The notes below the pieces were generated by a model that saw only the letters and a program-made list of their open reading frames with translations, was not told the DNA's origin and did no database searches. A DNA stretch of 64,000 nucleotides, from positions 89,301-153,300 of the forward strand of contig SVEL01000006.1 in the NCBI GenBank assembly GCA_015057425.1. Reading direction: 5' to 3'. Made by a program: the position numbers and the translations under genes. How positions within the stretch are numbered: position 1 is the stretch's first letter; every line of letters starts with the position of its first letter. Shown here piece after piece: positions 1 to 8,202 of this stretch. The stretch is from Lachnospiraceae bacterium (GTDB lineage: Bacteria > Bacillota > Clostridia > Lachnospirales > Lachnospiraceae).

Positions 1-1
1 T

Positions 2-1327
2 AACAAAGAGATGAGACAGGACCCTGATACACTTGATACATGGTTCTCATCAGCGTTATGGCCATTTTCAACACTTGGCTGGCCTGAAAAGACAGAAGAA
101 ATGGAATATTTCTATCCTACAAATGTACTTGTAACAGGCTACGATATTATTCCTTTCTGGGTTATGAGAATGATGTTCTCAGGCTTGGAGCAGACAGGAC
201 AGGTTCCGTTCGATACAGTTCTTATCCATGGTCTTGTAAGAGACTCACAAGGTAGAAAGATGAGCAAATCTCTCGGAAACGGTATCGACCCGCTTGAAAT
301 TATAGACAAATACGGTGCAGATGCACTTAGATTTACTCTTATCACAGGTAATGCGCCGGGTAATGATATGAGATTCTATTATGAAAGAGTAGAAGCAAGC
401 AGAAACTTTGCAAACAAGGTATGGAATGCGTCAAGATTTATTATGATGAATCTTCCGGAAGAGGGAATAGAAGAAGTATCTGCAGAAATGCTTACAGATG
501 CAGATAAATGGATTATTTCTAAAGCAAATACTCTTGTAAAAGAAGTTACTGAAAACCTTGAAAAATACGAAATCGGTATTGCAGCTGATAAGCTTTATAA
601 CTTTATCTGGGAAGAATTCTGTGACTGGTACATCGAGATGGTTAAGCCACGTCTTTACAATGATGAAGATACTACTAAGGCAGCAGCCCTTTCAACTCTT
701 CAGAGCGTACTTATTACAGCACTTAAACTTTTACATCCGTATATGCCGTTTGTAACAGAAGAAATCTTTACAACGCTTCAGGATAAAGAAGAATCAATTA
801 TGGTTTCAGACTGGCCGGTATACGAAGAGGCAAAGAATTTTGCTGAAGAAGAAAATAGTGTAGAAGTTATAAAGGAAGCTGTAAGAGCAATCAGAAACAT
901 CCGTGCTGAGATGAACGTAGCGCCAAGTAAGAAAGCAAAGGTTATCGTTGTTTCAGAAGATGCAAAAGTACAGGACATTTTTGAAGATGGTAAAGTATTC
1001 TTTGCTACACTTGGTTATGCAAGTGAAGTACTTGTTCAGGGTGACAAGGCAGGAGTAGACGATGATGCAGTATCAGTTATGGTTCCAAATGCAGTTATCT
1101 ATATGCCGTTTGCCGAACTTGTTGATATCGAAAAGGAAATCGAAAGACTTAACAAAGAAAAGGAAAGACTTACAAAGGAAATCGCCAGAGTAACAAGTAT
1201 GCTTAGTAATCCTAACTTCGTAAATAAAGCACCTGAAGCTAAAATCAATGAAGAAAAGGAAAAACAGGAAAAATACCTTAAACTTATGGAACAGGTTGAA
1301 GAAAGACTTGCACATTTTTCTAAATAA
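2..1327 (+). CDS. valS: Valine--tRNA ligase, C-terminal half (5' end outside window)
   Basis: Charges tRNA-Val with valine in the cytoplasm. The reading frame is open from base 2, so this is the last 441 residues or so of an enzyme that is usually near 880. The sequence opens inside the catalytic core with the class I stretch DTWFSSALWPFSTLGWP, then carries the ATP-binding signature KMSKSLGN, an anticodon-binding helical domain, and a C-terminal charged coiled coil (ERLNKEKERLTKEI region) typical of ValRS rather than IleRS or LeuRS. The start codon is not in the window. A strong intrinsic terminator follows 31 bases after the stop, so this gene closes its transcription unit. Identification is secure from the motif set and the coiled-coil tail. 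Confidence 0.96.
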   Translation, partial: NKEMRQDPDTLDTWFSSALWPFSTLGWPEKTEEMEYFYPTNVLVTGYDIIPFWVMRMMFSGLEQTGQVPFDTVLIHGLVRDSQGRKMSKSLGNGIDPLEIIDKYGADALRFTLITGNAPGNDMRFYYERVEASRNFANKVWNASRFIMMNLPEEGIEEVSAEMLTDADKWIISKANTLVKEVTENLEKYEIGIAADKLYNFIWEEFCDWYIEMVKPRLYNDEDTTKAAALSTLQSVLITALKLLHPYMPFVTEEIFTTLQDKEESIMVSDWPVYEEAKNFAEEENSVEVIKEAVRAIRNIRAEMNVAPSKKAKVIVVSEDAKVQDIFEDGKVFFATLGYASEVLVQGDKAGVDDDAVSVMVPNAVIYMPFAELVDIEKEIERLNKEKERLTKEIARVTSMLSNPNFVNKAPEAKINEEKEKQEKYLKLMEQVEERLAHFSK

Positions 1328-1358
1328 TTAAATAAAGTATTGTTTTTCTGTTAATTTA

Positions 1359-1405
1359 TGCCGAAATATGATATTATAAAGGTAGTATCATGTTTCGGCA
1401 TTTTT
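1359..1405 (+). terminator. Intrinsic terminator after valS
   Basis: Inverted repeat 1359-1373 / 1386-1400, 15-bp arms with a single G-U position, a 12-nt loop, and a run of five T at 1401-1405. It ends the valS unit. Confidence 0.85.
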
Positions 1406-1429
1406 ATTTAGTGAACAGGTAGGTACGCT

Positions 1430-2839
1430 ATGGGTATTGAAGAGTTGGAAAAATATGTTGAGGTTTTTATAGCTCCGGATAAGATGAGTGCGGATCTTTT
1501 TATGAGTGAAGATTTGCAGGAGGTAGGCATTACACTTGATATGCTTAAGGATTTCATAGAAAGTCGCGGAGTTGTTTTTGGTGTGGATGAAAACGTGCTT
1601 TCAGATGCAGTAAATAATCACAAGTGCTATCAGATGATTACATTTGCTAATGGAACTGAAGTTGTAGAAGGCAGAGACGGTTACTTTGATTATATGTTTG
1701 ATATAGAGAACAGTAAAAGAGCCGGAAAGCCAAAGATAGCAGAAGACGGAAGCGTAAACTACAAAGAACTTAATATTGTTGAATGTGTAAATGCAGGACA
1801 GGTTTTGGCGAAATACCATCCAAAGGTGGACGGTGTTAATGGAACAACAGTGACAGGAGATATTATAAAGGCATCACTGAAGAAGGATATGCCGCCACTT
1901 AGAGGAAAAGGCTTTTCACGAAGTGAGGATGGCTTAACCTATACAGCAGATATAGACGGACGACCTGCCATGAAATATGGTATGCTTGAAATAAGCAATG
2001 TATTTGAAGTTTCCGGTAATGTGGATTTAAGTACAGGTAACGTTTATTTCAATGGAGACTTGATTGTAACAGGCAATATTACTTCAGGTATGGTTGTAAA
2101 AACTACGGGAACCATAACTGTTAACGGTATGATAGAGGCGGCTGATGTAATTGCCGGAGGTTCAATCCTTGTAAAAGGAGGAATTTTGGGCGGTTCTAAG
2201 GCCAATATACAATCAGACGGCGATGTTATTGCTTTATTTATAGAAAATGCAAATGTAAGAGCGGGACTTAATGTTTTGACTGACTGTATAGTAAATGGCG
2301 AAGTGTATGCATATCAGGATGTTGTGGTTACAAAGAAATCGACAAAAAGCGGAAAAGCAGGAAGTATAATAGGTGGAACGGTAACTGCAAACCGCCTTAT
2401 AAAAGCAGACAATATAGGTGCTCTTACGGGTATGAAAACAGAGCTGGGAGTAGGTATTCCGTATAAGGTTCATAGGGAGTATATGGGCTTTAAGATGGAG
2501 CTTGAGAATGCACAGGCTGAACTTAGTAAAATAGAAAACGCCATTGCTATGGTTGAAAAGCGTCAGGGTGTGAACATAGAATTACGGACAAAGCTTATTA
2601 AAGCCAAGATAGATAAGGCATCATATGTATATAAATACAGAGAGATTTGTGAAAAGGCCGAGCGCAATATCAATATGGGCAAAGGAGCTTATATCGTAGC
2701 TACAGGTACGATACATGCAGGAGTAATACTTAAAATTGATGAGGCTACAACTGTTATTGATGACGAATACAATAGTATAGTATTTAAACGTAAAGAAGAT
2801 AAAATTGTAAGCTTTAAATATACACCTCCAACTGAGTGA
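1430..2839 (+). CDS. DUF342 / FapA-family polymer-forming protein
   Basis: A 469-residue protein of the DUF342 (flagellar assembly protein A-like) family. The N-terminal third is acidic and has the family pattern around YHPKVDGVNGTTVTG and GRPAMKYG. The middle (about residues 180-320) is a run of short beta repeats rich in G, N and V (GNVDLSTGNVYFNGDLIV, GNITSGMVVKTTG), consistent with a right-handed beta-helix. The end is a charged helical stretch (residues 345-410) followed by another beta segment. There is no signal peptide or membrane segment, so it should be cytoplasmic. The exact role of the family is unclear; no flagellar or motility genes are nearby. ATG at 1430 is the only good start near the terminator of valS. 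folC follows after 39 bases. Confidence 0.85.
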   Translation: MGIEELEKYVEVFIAPDKMSADLFMSEDLQEVGITLDMLKDFIESRGVVFGVDENVLSDAVNNHKCYQMITFANGTEVVEGRDGYFDYMFDIENSKRAGKPKIAEDGSVNYKELNIVECVNAGQVLAKYHPKVDGVNGTTVTGDIIKASLKKDMPPLRGKGFSRSEDGLTYTADIDGRPAMKYGMLEISNVFEVSGNVDLSTGNVYFNGDLIVTGNITSGMVVKTTGTITVNGMIEAADVIAGGSILVKGGILGGSKANIQSDGDVIALFIENANVRAGLNVLTDCIVNGEVYAYQDVVVTKKSTKSGKAGSIIGGTVTANRLIKADNIGALTGMKTELGVGIPYKVHREYMGFKMELENAQAELSKIENAIAMVEKRQGVNIELRTKLIKAKIDKASYVYKYREICEKAERNINMGKGAYIVATGTIHAGVILKIDEATTVIDDEYNSIVFKRKEDKIVSFKYTPPTE

Positions 2840-2878
2840 TAAATTTATTAAAATCAATTAATATAAAGTGGAAATAGT

Positions 2879-4213
2879 ATGAATAAAGAATATGAAAAAG
2901 TGGAAAAACAGATATTAGACATACCGAAGTTCTCGAAGAAGACATCGAAAGAGAATCTGAAAAATATATATGATTCTCTTCAGCTTAATTCGCCGGGCAT
3001 TATACATGTGGCAGGAACTAACGGTAAAGGCTCTGTGTGCGCCTTTATTACATCTATACTTACGGGATGTGGTAAGAAAGTAGGAACATTTACTTCGCCG
3101 CATCTTGTTTCTATGACTGAACGTATAAAAATTAACAATAACAACATAGATGAAGACAGCTTTGTTGAGGCATATGAGGCTGTTTCCGAAGCTGTAAGAG
3201 AAAATATGGATAAAGGCGGAGAATATCCGTCATTTTTTGAGATGCTCTTTCTTATGGCTATGCATATATTTGATAAGGAAAAAGTGGAATATATTGTACT
3301 TGAAACAGGTTTGGGAGGAAGACTTGATGCTACCAATATGTTTGACGAGCCATTAGTTTCGGTTATCACGTCTATAAGTCTTGACCATATGGAGATACTT
3401 GGAGATACTATAGAAGCTATAACGGCTGAAAAGGCGGGGATTATTAAGACGGGTGTACCGGTTGTGTTTTATGGCGAAAATAACGCTGTGAAGGACGTGA
3501 TTGAAAGAAGGGCTTTACAGCAGAATGTAAAGTCATATTGTGTCAGAAAATCAGATATAATATCGGTAAAAAAATGCAAGAATAATATTGCATTTTCCCT
3601 AAATAATAGTTATTATGATTATGGTGGTTTGGAAGTTTCGTTTATAGCAGATTATCAGGTTATAAATGCAACACTTGCCATAAGAACCATAGAAGTTATC
3701 AATGAGATATATTCTGCAGGAATAACTGTCCCGGATATCAGGACAGGCATTAAAAATGCAAAGTGGGAAGCCAGAATGGAACAGGTAATTTCCGGTGTGT
3801 TTATAGATGGTGCTCACAATGATGACGGTATAGATGAGTTTGTAAAAGTTGTAGCTGACTATGAATGTGAAGGAAAAAAGATTATTGTTTTTTCGGCTGT
3901 TCAAGAAAAAGAATACCGGAAAATGATAAGAAGAATTGCTACAGAAACGGGAATAACCGAGTTTGTTATACCAACAATTGACAACCCGAGAGCATTGAAA
4001 TACACGGAAATTTGTGATATTTTTAGTGAGTATGTTCAGACGGAGCATATATATGGATTTGACCATGTAAAAGATGCTTTGAAAAAGGCATTTGAGCTTA
4101 AAGAGAAAGAAGATGTGCTTTTTATAGCCGGCTCACTGTATCTTGCAGGAGAGGTAAAGAAAGTACTTCCACATATTAACACAAGTATAAGAACGGAGGA
4201 AAACGATGATTAA
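2879..4213 (+). CDS. folC: Folylpolyglutamate synthase / dihydrofolate synthase
   Basis: ATP-dependent Mur-ligase-fold enzyme that adds glutamate to folates, and in bifunctional forms to dihydropteroate. The P-loop GTNGKGS sits at residues 46-52, followed by the FolC hallmarks FTSPHLVSMTERI, LETGLGGRLDATN, TSISLDHMEILG and DGAHNDDG. The length of 444 residues is normal. It starts at ATG 2879 shortly after the DUF342 gene, and its last bases overlap a 46-codon gene in another frame. No other folate genes are in the window. Whether it also has dihydrofolate synthase activity cannot be told from sequence. Confidence 0.95.
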   Translation: MNKEYEKVEKQILDIPKFSKKTSKENLKNIYDSLQLNSPGIIHVAGTNGKGSVCAFITSILTGCGKKVGTFTSPHLVSMTERIKINNNNIDEDSFVEAYEAVSEAVRENMDKGGEYPSFFEMLFLMAMHIFDKEKVEYIVLETGLGGRLDATNMFDEPLVSVITSISLDHMEILGDTIEAITAEKAGIIKTGVPVVFYGENNAVKDVIERRALQQNVKSYCVRKSDIISVKKCKNNIAFSLNNSYYDYGGLEVSFIADYQVINATLAIRTIEVINEIYSAGITVPDIRTGIKNAKWEARMEQVISGVFIDGAHNDDGIDEFVKVVADYECEGKKIIVFSAVQEKEYRKMIRRIATETGITEFVIPTIDNPRALKYTEICDIFSEYVQTEHIYGFDHVKDALKKAFELKEKEDVLFIAGSLYLAGEVKKVLPHINTSIRTEENDD

Positions 4214-4346
4214 TTTTGATGACGAGATAAAGAAATTCCATCCAAGCCTTGAAGTTGATGAGGCAGAAGACGCTATTTACAACAATAACGTAACGGATAT
4301 GACAGATATTATGCTTGAATTATTAAAGGACAAAGAAGCAAAGTAA
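4206..4346 (+). CDS. 46-residue acidic protein overlapping the folC stop
   Basis: An unannotated-size gene: ATG at 4206 lies 6 bases after a perfect GGAGG (4195-4199) and overlaps the last 8 bases of folC in another frame. The product of 46 residues begins MINFDDEIKKFHPSLEVDEA, is acidic, and is predicted mostly helical (TDMTDIMLELLKDKEAK at the end). It has no cysteines, signal peptide or membrane segment. The strong ribosome binding site, the overlap arrangement and the even codon use suggest real translation coupled to folC. I do not recognise a function. Confidence 0.7.
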   Translation: MINFDDEIKKFHPSLEVDEAEDAIYNNNVTDMTDIMLELLKDKEAK

Positions 4347-4374
4347 TCAGTAAACTTTGAATGGAGAATTTTCA

Positions 4375-5763
4375 ATGAGATGTTATAAATGTAACAGCGT
4401 TTTGTCGGATACAGATTTTTGTAACGGTTGCGGCGCTGATGTAACTACATATAAGAAAATAGTTAAAATGTCTAATACCTATTACAATGTCGGATTAGAG
4501 AAGGCAAAGATAAGAGATCTTTCAGGTGCGGCTGATTTGCTTAAACGAAGCGTTAGGTTAGACAAGAATAATATAGATGCAAGAAATCTTCTCGGACTTG
4601 TATATTTTGAAATGGGTGAATGTGTTGAAGCCATGAGTGAATGGGTTATCAGTAAGAACATTAAGCCTGAGAAAAATATGGCGGACAAGTATCTTTCCGA
4701 TATTCAGTCTAATCCGGGCAGGCTTGACCTGATTAATCAGACAGCTAAGAAGTTTAACACAGCACTTGCTTACGCTAATGACGGAAGTGATGATCTTGCC
4801 ATAGTACAGTTAAAGAGAATCCTTAATATGACTCCGAATTTTGTAAAGGCAGCACATCTTTTGGCAGTGCTTTATATGAAGAATGACGAGTATGAAAAGG
4901 CAAGAAAAGTTCTTATTAAGATTGAGAAAATAGATAAGAGAAATACACTTACTGCAAAGTATCTTGATGAGATAGACAGAAAACTTGTTAAAGACAGCGG
5001 AAAATCCATTACAAGACTTAAAAGAAAAGATGAAGAGGAACGTCCTGCATTAAGCGGAGATGACGTTATCATCCCACAGACCGGATACAGGGAAGGTAAT
5101 TCCGTGGCTGTCAATATTCTTAATGTTTTAGTTGGTATAATTCTTGGTGCCGCACTTGTGTTTTTCCTTATTACACCGGCGAGAGTTAAGGTTGTAAGGG
5201 AAGAGTATAACGATAAGTTAAATGAATATGCGGCGCAAGGTGAAAGTAATAACCTTAGTATCAACACCTTGCAGAATACAATCAAGTCTTTGGAAGAAGA
5301 AGTTGCTGCGCTTAAGACAACCATTTCAAATCAGGATGAGGCTCTTGGTCAGGTTGCAAAGTATGACGAGCTTATTATGGCTGCGGCAAAGTATATAGCT
5401 GATGACAAGGTGGGATGTGCAGATTTGCTTGTTACAATGGATGTAAGCGGAATTACATCAGAACAGTTTATAAGTCTGTATAATGGCTTAAAGAACAGTT
5501 CATATACATTTGCAGCAGATGAGTATTACTATGACGGTGCAGAATATTTTGATAATAATAAATATGATGAAGCAGTAGCTGCTCTTGTAAAGGCATTTAC
5601 ATTTAATTCAACAGACCCAAAGATAACATATGAGCTTGCAAAGTCCTACAGAGGGCAAAATGGTAATAAATTAAATGATGATGCAAGAAAGTACTTCCAG
5701 TTGACGATTTCACTTGATCCGGACGGAGTATACGGTGAGTACGCAAAGTCATTTATAGGATAA
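4375..5763 (+). CDS. Zinc-ribbon, TPR-repeat membrane protein
   Basis: A 462-residue protein of unknown function. It begins with a zinc ribbon of two CxxC pairs (CYKC and CNGC within the first 20 residues). TPR-type helical repeats follow (about residues 30-200, e.g. GAADLLKRSVRLDKNNIDARNLLG). There is one transmembrane helix near residues 245-270 (VLVGIILGAALVFFLIT), then a coiled coil (LSINTLQNTIKSLEEEVAAL) and further TPR helices to the end. The topology suggests a cytoplasmic zinc/TPR part and an external coiled-coil/TPR part. I chose ATG 4375 over the upstream TTG 4357 because GGAGA at 4363-4367 is correctly spaced 7 bases ahead. It closes its unit with a long hairpin and lies just before the spoIIA operon. 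Confidence 0.75.
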   Translation: MRCYKCNSVLSDTDFCNGCGADVTTYKKIVKMSNTYYNVGLEKAKIRDLSGAADLLKRSVRLDKNNIDARNLLGLVYFEMGECVEAMSEWVISKNIKPEKNMADKYLSDIQSNPGRLDLINQTAKKFNTALAYANDGSDDLAIVQLKRILNMTPNFVKAAHLLAVLYMKNDEYEKARKVLIKIEKIDKRNTLTAKYLDEIDRKLVKDSGKSITRLKRKDEEERPALSGDDVIIPQTGYREGNSVAVNILNVLVGIILGAALVFFLITPARVKVVREEYNDKLNEYAAQGESNNLSINTLQNTIKSLEEEVAALKTTISNQDEALGQVAKYDELIMAAAKYIADDKVGCADLLVTMDVSGITSEQFISLYNGLKNSSYTFAADEYYYDGAEYFDNNKYDEAVAALVKAFTFNSTDPKITYELAKSYRGQNGNKLNDDARKYFQLTISLDPDGVYGEYAKSFIG

Positions 5764-5790
5764 CAGATACAAAAGAAAATATATAAAAAT

Positions 5791-5830
5791 ACAAAGGAAG
5801 ATAGCAATTAGTTTTGCTATCTTCCTTTGT
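5791..5830. terminator. Long hairpin between the TPR gene and spoIIAA
   Basis: Perfect 17-bp inverted repeat 5791-5807 / 5814-5830 with a 6-nt loop. An A-rich tract precedes it and only a weak T run follows, so it would work better as a reverse-strand terminator, yet it separates two forward genes. It may also fold in the spoIIAA leader. Confidence 0.6.
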
Positions 5831-5871
5831 GCGTTTATAGGCGCACTGTAAGTGCAGAAAGGAGGAAACTT

Positions 5872-6213
5872 ATGGATATAAGTTTTGATGTAATTGGTAA
5901 GAATATGATAATTACCATGGAAAAAGAACTTGATCATCACAATGCGGAAATTGTTCGTAATGCGGCTGATAAGTACATATATACCAATAAGATAACCAAC
6001 ATAATATTTGATTTTAAAAAAACTATATTTATGGACAGTTCCGGAATAGGTGTTATTCTTGGCCGCTATAAAATGGTAAGTACTTTGGGAGGAAAAATAT
6101 CAGTTGTAAATGTAAGGCCTGAAGTGGAAAGAATACTTCTGTTATCAGGACTTTACAAGCTGATTAAGAAATATGAAAGTTTAGAGGAGGCATTAGAAAA
6201 TGAAAACGTATAA
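5872..6213 (+). CDS. spoIIAA: Anti-sigma F factor antagonist
   Basis: STAS-domain protein of 113 residues. In its dephosphorylated form it binds SpoIIAB and frees sigma F in the forespore. The phospho-acceptor serine lies in the family signature [15 protein letters not shown] (Ser56/57). ATG 5872 is preceded by AGGAGG at 5860-5865 with a 6-base gap; upstream in-frame TTG 5827 lies in the hairpin and is rejected. The gene overlaps spoIIAB by 14 bases. The order spoIIAA-spoIIAB-sigF is the classic sporulation operon, so the organism probably forms spores or descends from a spore former. Confidence 0.97.
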   Translation: MDISFDVIGKNMIITMEKELDHHNAEIVRNAADKYIYTNKITNIIFDFKKTIFMDSSGIGVILGRYKMVSTLGGKISVVNVRPEVERILLLSGLYKLIKKYESLEEALENENV

Positions 6214-6634
6214 AAATAGTATGCACCTGACTTTTGAGGCATTATCGGTAAATGAAAGCTTTGCAAGAGTGGCTGTAGCGGCATTTGCTACACAACTGGA
6301 CCCAACCCTTGAAGAAATTGCTGATATTAAGACTGCAGTATCTGAAGCAGTAACCAATTCGGTTATTCACGGATATGAAGAAAAAGGCGGAAAAATCTAT
6401 ATTGATTGCAGCTTTGAAGATAAAACACTTGATATATCCATAAAGGATGAAGGTAAAGGTATTGAAAATATAGATAGGGCAAGAGAACCGATGTTTACTA
6501 CAAGACCTGAATGTGAACGGTCCGGAATGGGATTTACATTTATGGAGTTATTTATGGACGGTTTGGAAGTGTTGTCAGAGAAAGACAATGGGACAACCGT
6601 GAAGATGAGAAAAATAATCGGAAAGGCTGAATAA
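6200..6634 (+). CDS. spoIIAB: Anti-sigma F factor / SpoIIAA serine kinase
   Basis: GHKL-fold protein kinase of 144 residues that holds sigma F inactive and phosphorylates SpoIIAA. The ATP-binding N box is [12 protein letters not shown] (about residues 49-60). The G1 box is [10 protein letters not shown], and the [12 protein letters not shown] segment is the last ATP-lid motif. The length matches the family. It overlaps spoIIAA by 14 bases and its stop shares a base with the sigF start (TAATG), so all three proteins are probably translationally coupled. Confidence 0.97.
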   Translation: MKTYKNSMHLTFEALSVNESFARVAVAAFATQLDPTLEEIADIKTAVSEAVTNSVIHGYEEKGGKIYIDCSFEDKTLDISIKDEGKGIENIDRAREPMFTTRPECERSGMGFTFMELFMDGLEVLSEKDNGTTVKMRKIIGKAE

Positions 6635-7368
6635 TGGAAGATACTATTGCTCTTATTAATCGTGCGCACAACGGGGATAAAGAAGCAAGAGATACACTGG
6701 TATCTGAAAATCTGGGGCTGGTGTGGAGCGTAATCCGAAGATTTTCGGGACGTGGACATGATCTGGATGACCTGTTTCAGATAGGCTGTATCGGTCTTAT
6801 AAAAGCAATAGATAAATTTGATGTATCATATGATGTACAATTTTCTACCTATGCAGTTCCGTCCATATCAGGCGAAATTAAGAGGTTCTTAAGGGATGAT
6901 GGAATTATAAAAGTCAGTCGTTCTCTAAAAGAAATATCATTTAAAGCATTACAGGTTCGTGAAAGCTTTGCATATGACCAGGGGAGAGAACCGACACTGG
7001 AAGAGATTGCATCTGAAATAGGAGTTACAAATGAAGAACTTATTATGGCAATGGAATCCGGAGCGGAGGTTGAGTCTATATATAAAACAATTTACCAGAG
7101 TGACGGAAATGCAATATATCTGATAGATAAAATCGAAGAAGAACGTGATATGAATGAAGAAATAATCAACAAAATGGTATTGGAAAATGTCATATCGGAG
7201 CTTGATGAAACTGAGAGAGAAATAATAACTATGAGATACTATAAAAATAAGACGCAGACAGAAATTGCCGGAATACTTGGAATATCCCAGGTTCAGGTGT
7301 CGCGCCTTGAAAAAAGAATACTTCTTTCTATGAGAAGGAAGATTGACGGGAAGAATACTGATTCTTGA
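6634..7368 (+). CDS. sigF: RNA polymerase sporulation sigma factor F
   Basis: Forespore-specific sigma-70 family factor of 244 residues. Region 2 is visible in DLDDLFQIGCIGLIKAIDKFD and FSTYAVPSISGEIKRFLRDDG; region 3 in REPTLEEIASEIGV; region 4 helix-turn-helix in KTQTEIAGILGISQVQVSRLEKR. It starts in the stop codon of spoIIAB. The usual downstream spoVA genes seen in many Clostridia are absent; instead a reverse-strand membrane gene runs into its last 41 bases. Confidence 0.96.
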   Translation: MEDTIALINRAHNGDKEARDTLVSENLGLVWSVIRRFSGRGHDLDDLFQIGCIGLIKAIDKFDVSYDVQFSTYAVPSISGEIKRFLRDDGIIKVSRSLKEISFKALQVRESFAYDQGREPTLEEIASEIGVTNEELIMAMESGAEVESIYKTIYQSDGNAIYLIDKIEEERDMNEEIINKMVLENVISELDETEREIITMRYYKNKTQTEIAGILGISQVQVSRLEKRILLSMRRKIDGKNTDS

Positions 7369-7927
7369 CTATTAATGAATTGATTGTTGCATAATACTTC
7401 CATAATGTAACCGGAATAAGCATAATATTGGTAAATGCAATCTGGAAAATCTGGAAGCCGGACATGTTATAGGACAAAATAAAGGTAAATATAGTTATAA
7501 ATACAAAAATTAAAGTTACAAAAAGCTCACGAATATTAAGAACCGGAATGATAGCAATGTACATAGTTGCTATTATGTACACATACAGGCTTCCTGTTCT
7601 TACAAAGAGTATATGGGAAATACATATCAGTATAAAAGTTGAGAGTATAAAGTATCCGCGGTACAGCGGGGTAAACATACCTGTATAGCTCATTCCGTCA
7701 GCGAAATAAAGAACTCCCATATATACAAGAGAAATTACAAACAGATAAACAACATATTTACACAAGCTGTCATTAAAAAAGGCACTTCCGAATAAAAAAT
7801 AACATATTGCAAATAATAATGGTGTACCAATGGCAAAAAACAGTGACACGTAGAAAGCTCTCTTAGCATTTATGACAGGGAGCTTTTTGTATATATTTTT
7901 TTTGCTCAAAACTTTGAAGATTGCCAT
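7328..7927 (-). CDS. Integral membrane protein, possibly a truncated sensor
   Basis: A 199-residue protein with about six hydrophobic helices (e.g. FYVSLFFAIGTPLLFAICYFLF, LFVTLIFVFITIFTFILSY). I chose ATG 7927 because AGGAG is placed 7 bases upstream on this strand; the longer TTG start has no such site. The protein stops soon after KYYATINSLIVKNQ. A helix of this kind after a membrane block usually leads into a signalling domain such as GGDEF or a kinase, so the gene may have lost its output domain; this is inference. Its 3' end overlaps the 3' end of sigF convergently by 41 bases. An extended -10 promoter lies at 7990-7998. Confidence 0.55.
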   Translation of the reverse strand: MAIFKVLSKKNIYKKLPVINAKRAFYVSLFFAIGTPLLFAICYFLFGSAFFNDSLCKYVVYLFVISLVYMGVLYFADGMSYTGMFTPLYRGYFILSTFILICISHILFVRTGSLYVYIIATMYIAIIPVLNIRELFVTLIFVFITIFTFILSYNMSGFQIFQIAFTNIMLIPVTLWKYYATINSLIVKNQYSSRQSSFS

Positions 7928-7989
7928 TAGAATACTCCTACAATATATAGATTTTTTATCAAAAAATCCGAACCACAATATCTTGTTAA

Positions 7990-7998
7990 ATTATACCA
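7990..7998 (-). promoter_or_regulatory. Extended -10 promoter for the membrane gene
   Basis: On the minus strand TGGTATAAT, a perfect TGn-TATAAT extended -10 box, 63 bases ahead of the chosen start. No clear -35 is seen. Confidence 0.5.
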
Positions 7999-8029
7999 TA
8001 TATTTGTAAAAAAATCTACAATATATGCG

Positions 8030-8057
8030 AAAAAAGCGCGAAAAATCGCACTTTTTT
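8030..8057. terminator. A/T-flanked hairpin in divergent intergenic region
   Basis: 12-bp arms 8030-8041 / 8046-8057 with one mismatch and a 4-A loop; the arms end in A6 and T6. It looks like a bidirectional terminator yet lies between two divergent genes, so it may insulate the two promoters. Confidence 0.5.
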
Positions 8058-8067
8058 GAAAAAATGA

Positions 8068-8104
8068 AACCACAAGATATTGTTATACACAATAAAATGT
8101 GGTT
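8068..8104. promoter_or_regulatory. Candidate operator: nested inverted repeat
   Basis: AACCACA at 8068-8074 is inverted as TGTGGTT at 8098-8104; inside it ATTGT (8079-8083) is inverted as ACAAT (8089-8093). A further copy of the left half-site, AACCACAA, is at 7971-7978 in the leader of the divergent membrane gene. Confidence 0.35.
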
Positions 8105-8139
8105 AACATAACCAAGATGTGAAAATCGTTCCGATTTAC

Positions 8140-8168
8140 TTGCAATATTGTGTATAAAGAAGTATTAT
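8140..8168 (+). promoter_or_regulatory. Sigma-A type promoter for the AEC transporter
   Basis: TTGCAA at 8140-8145, 17-bp spacer, TATTAT at 8163-8168, ending 34 bases before the start codon. A small palindrome (AAATCG-TTC-CGATTT, 8123-8137) sits just upstream of the -35. Confidence 0.65.
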
Positions 8169-8202
8169 TAATGGTATTAAAATGTGGAAATCAGGAGAGA
8201 AA

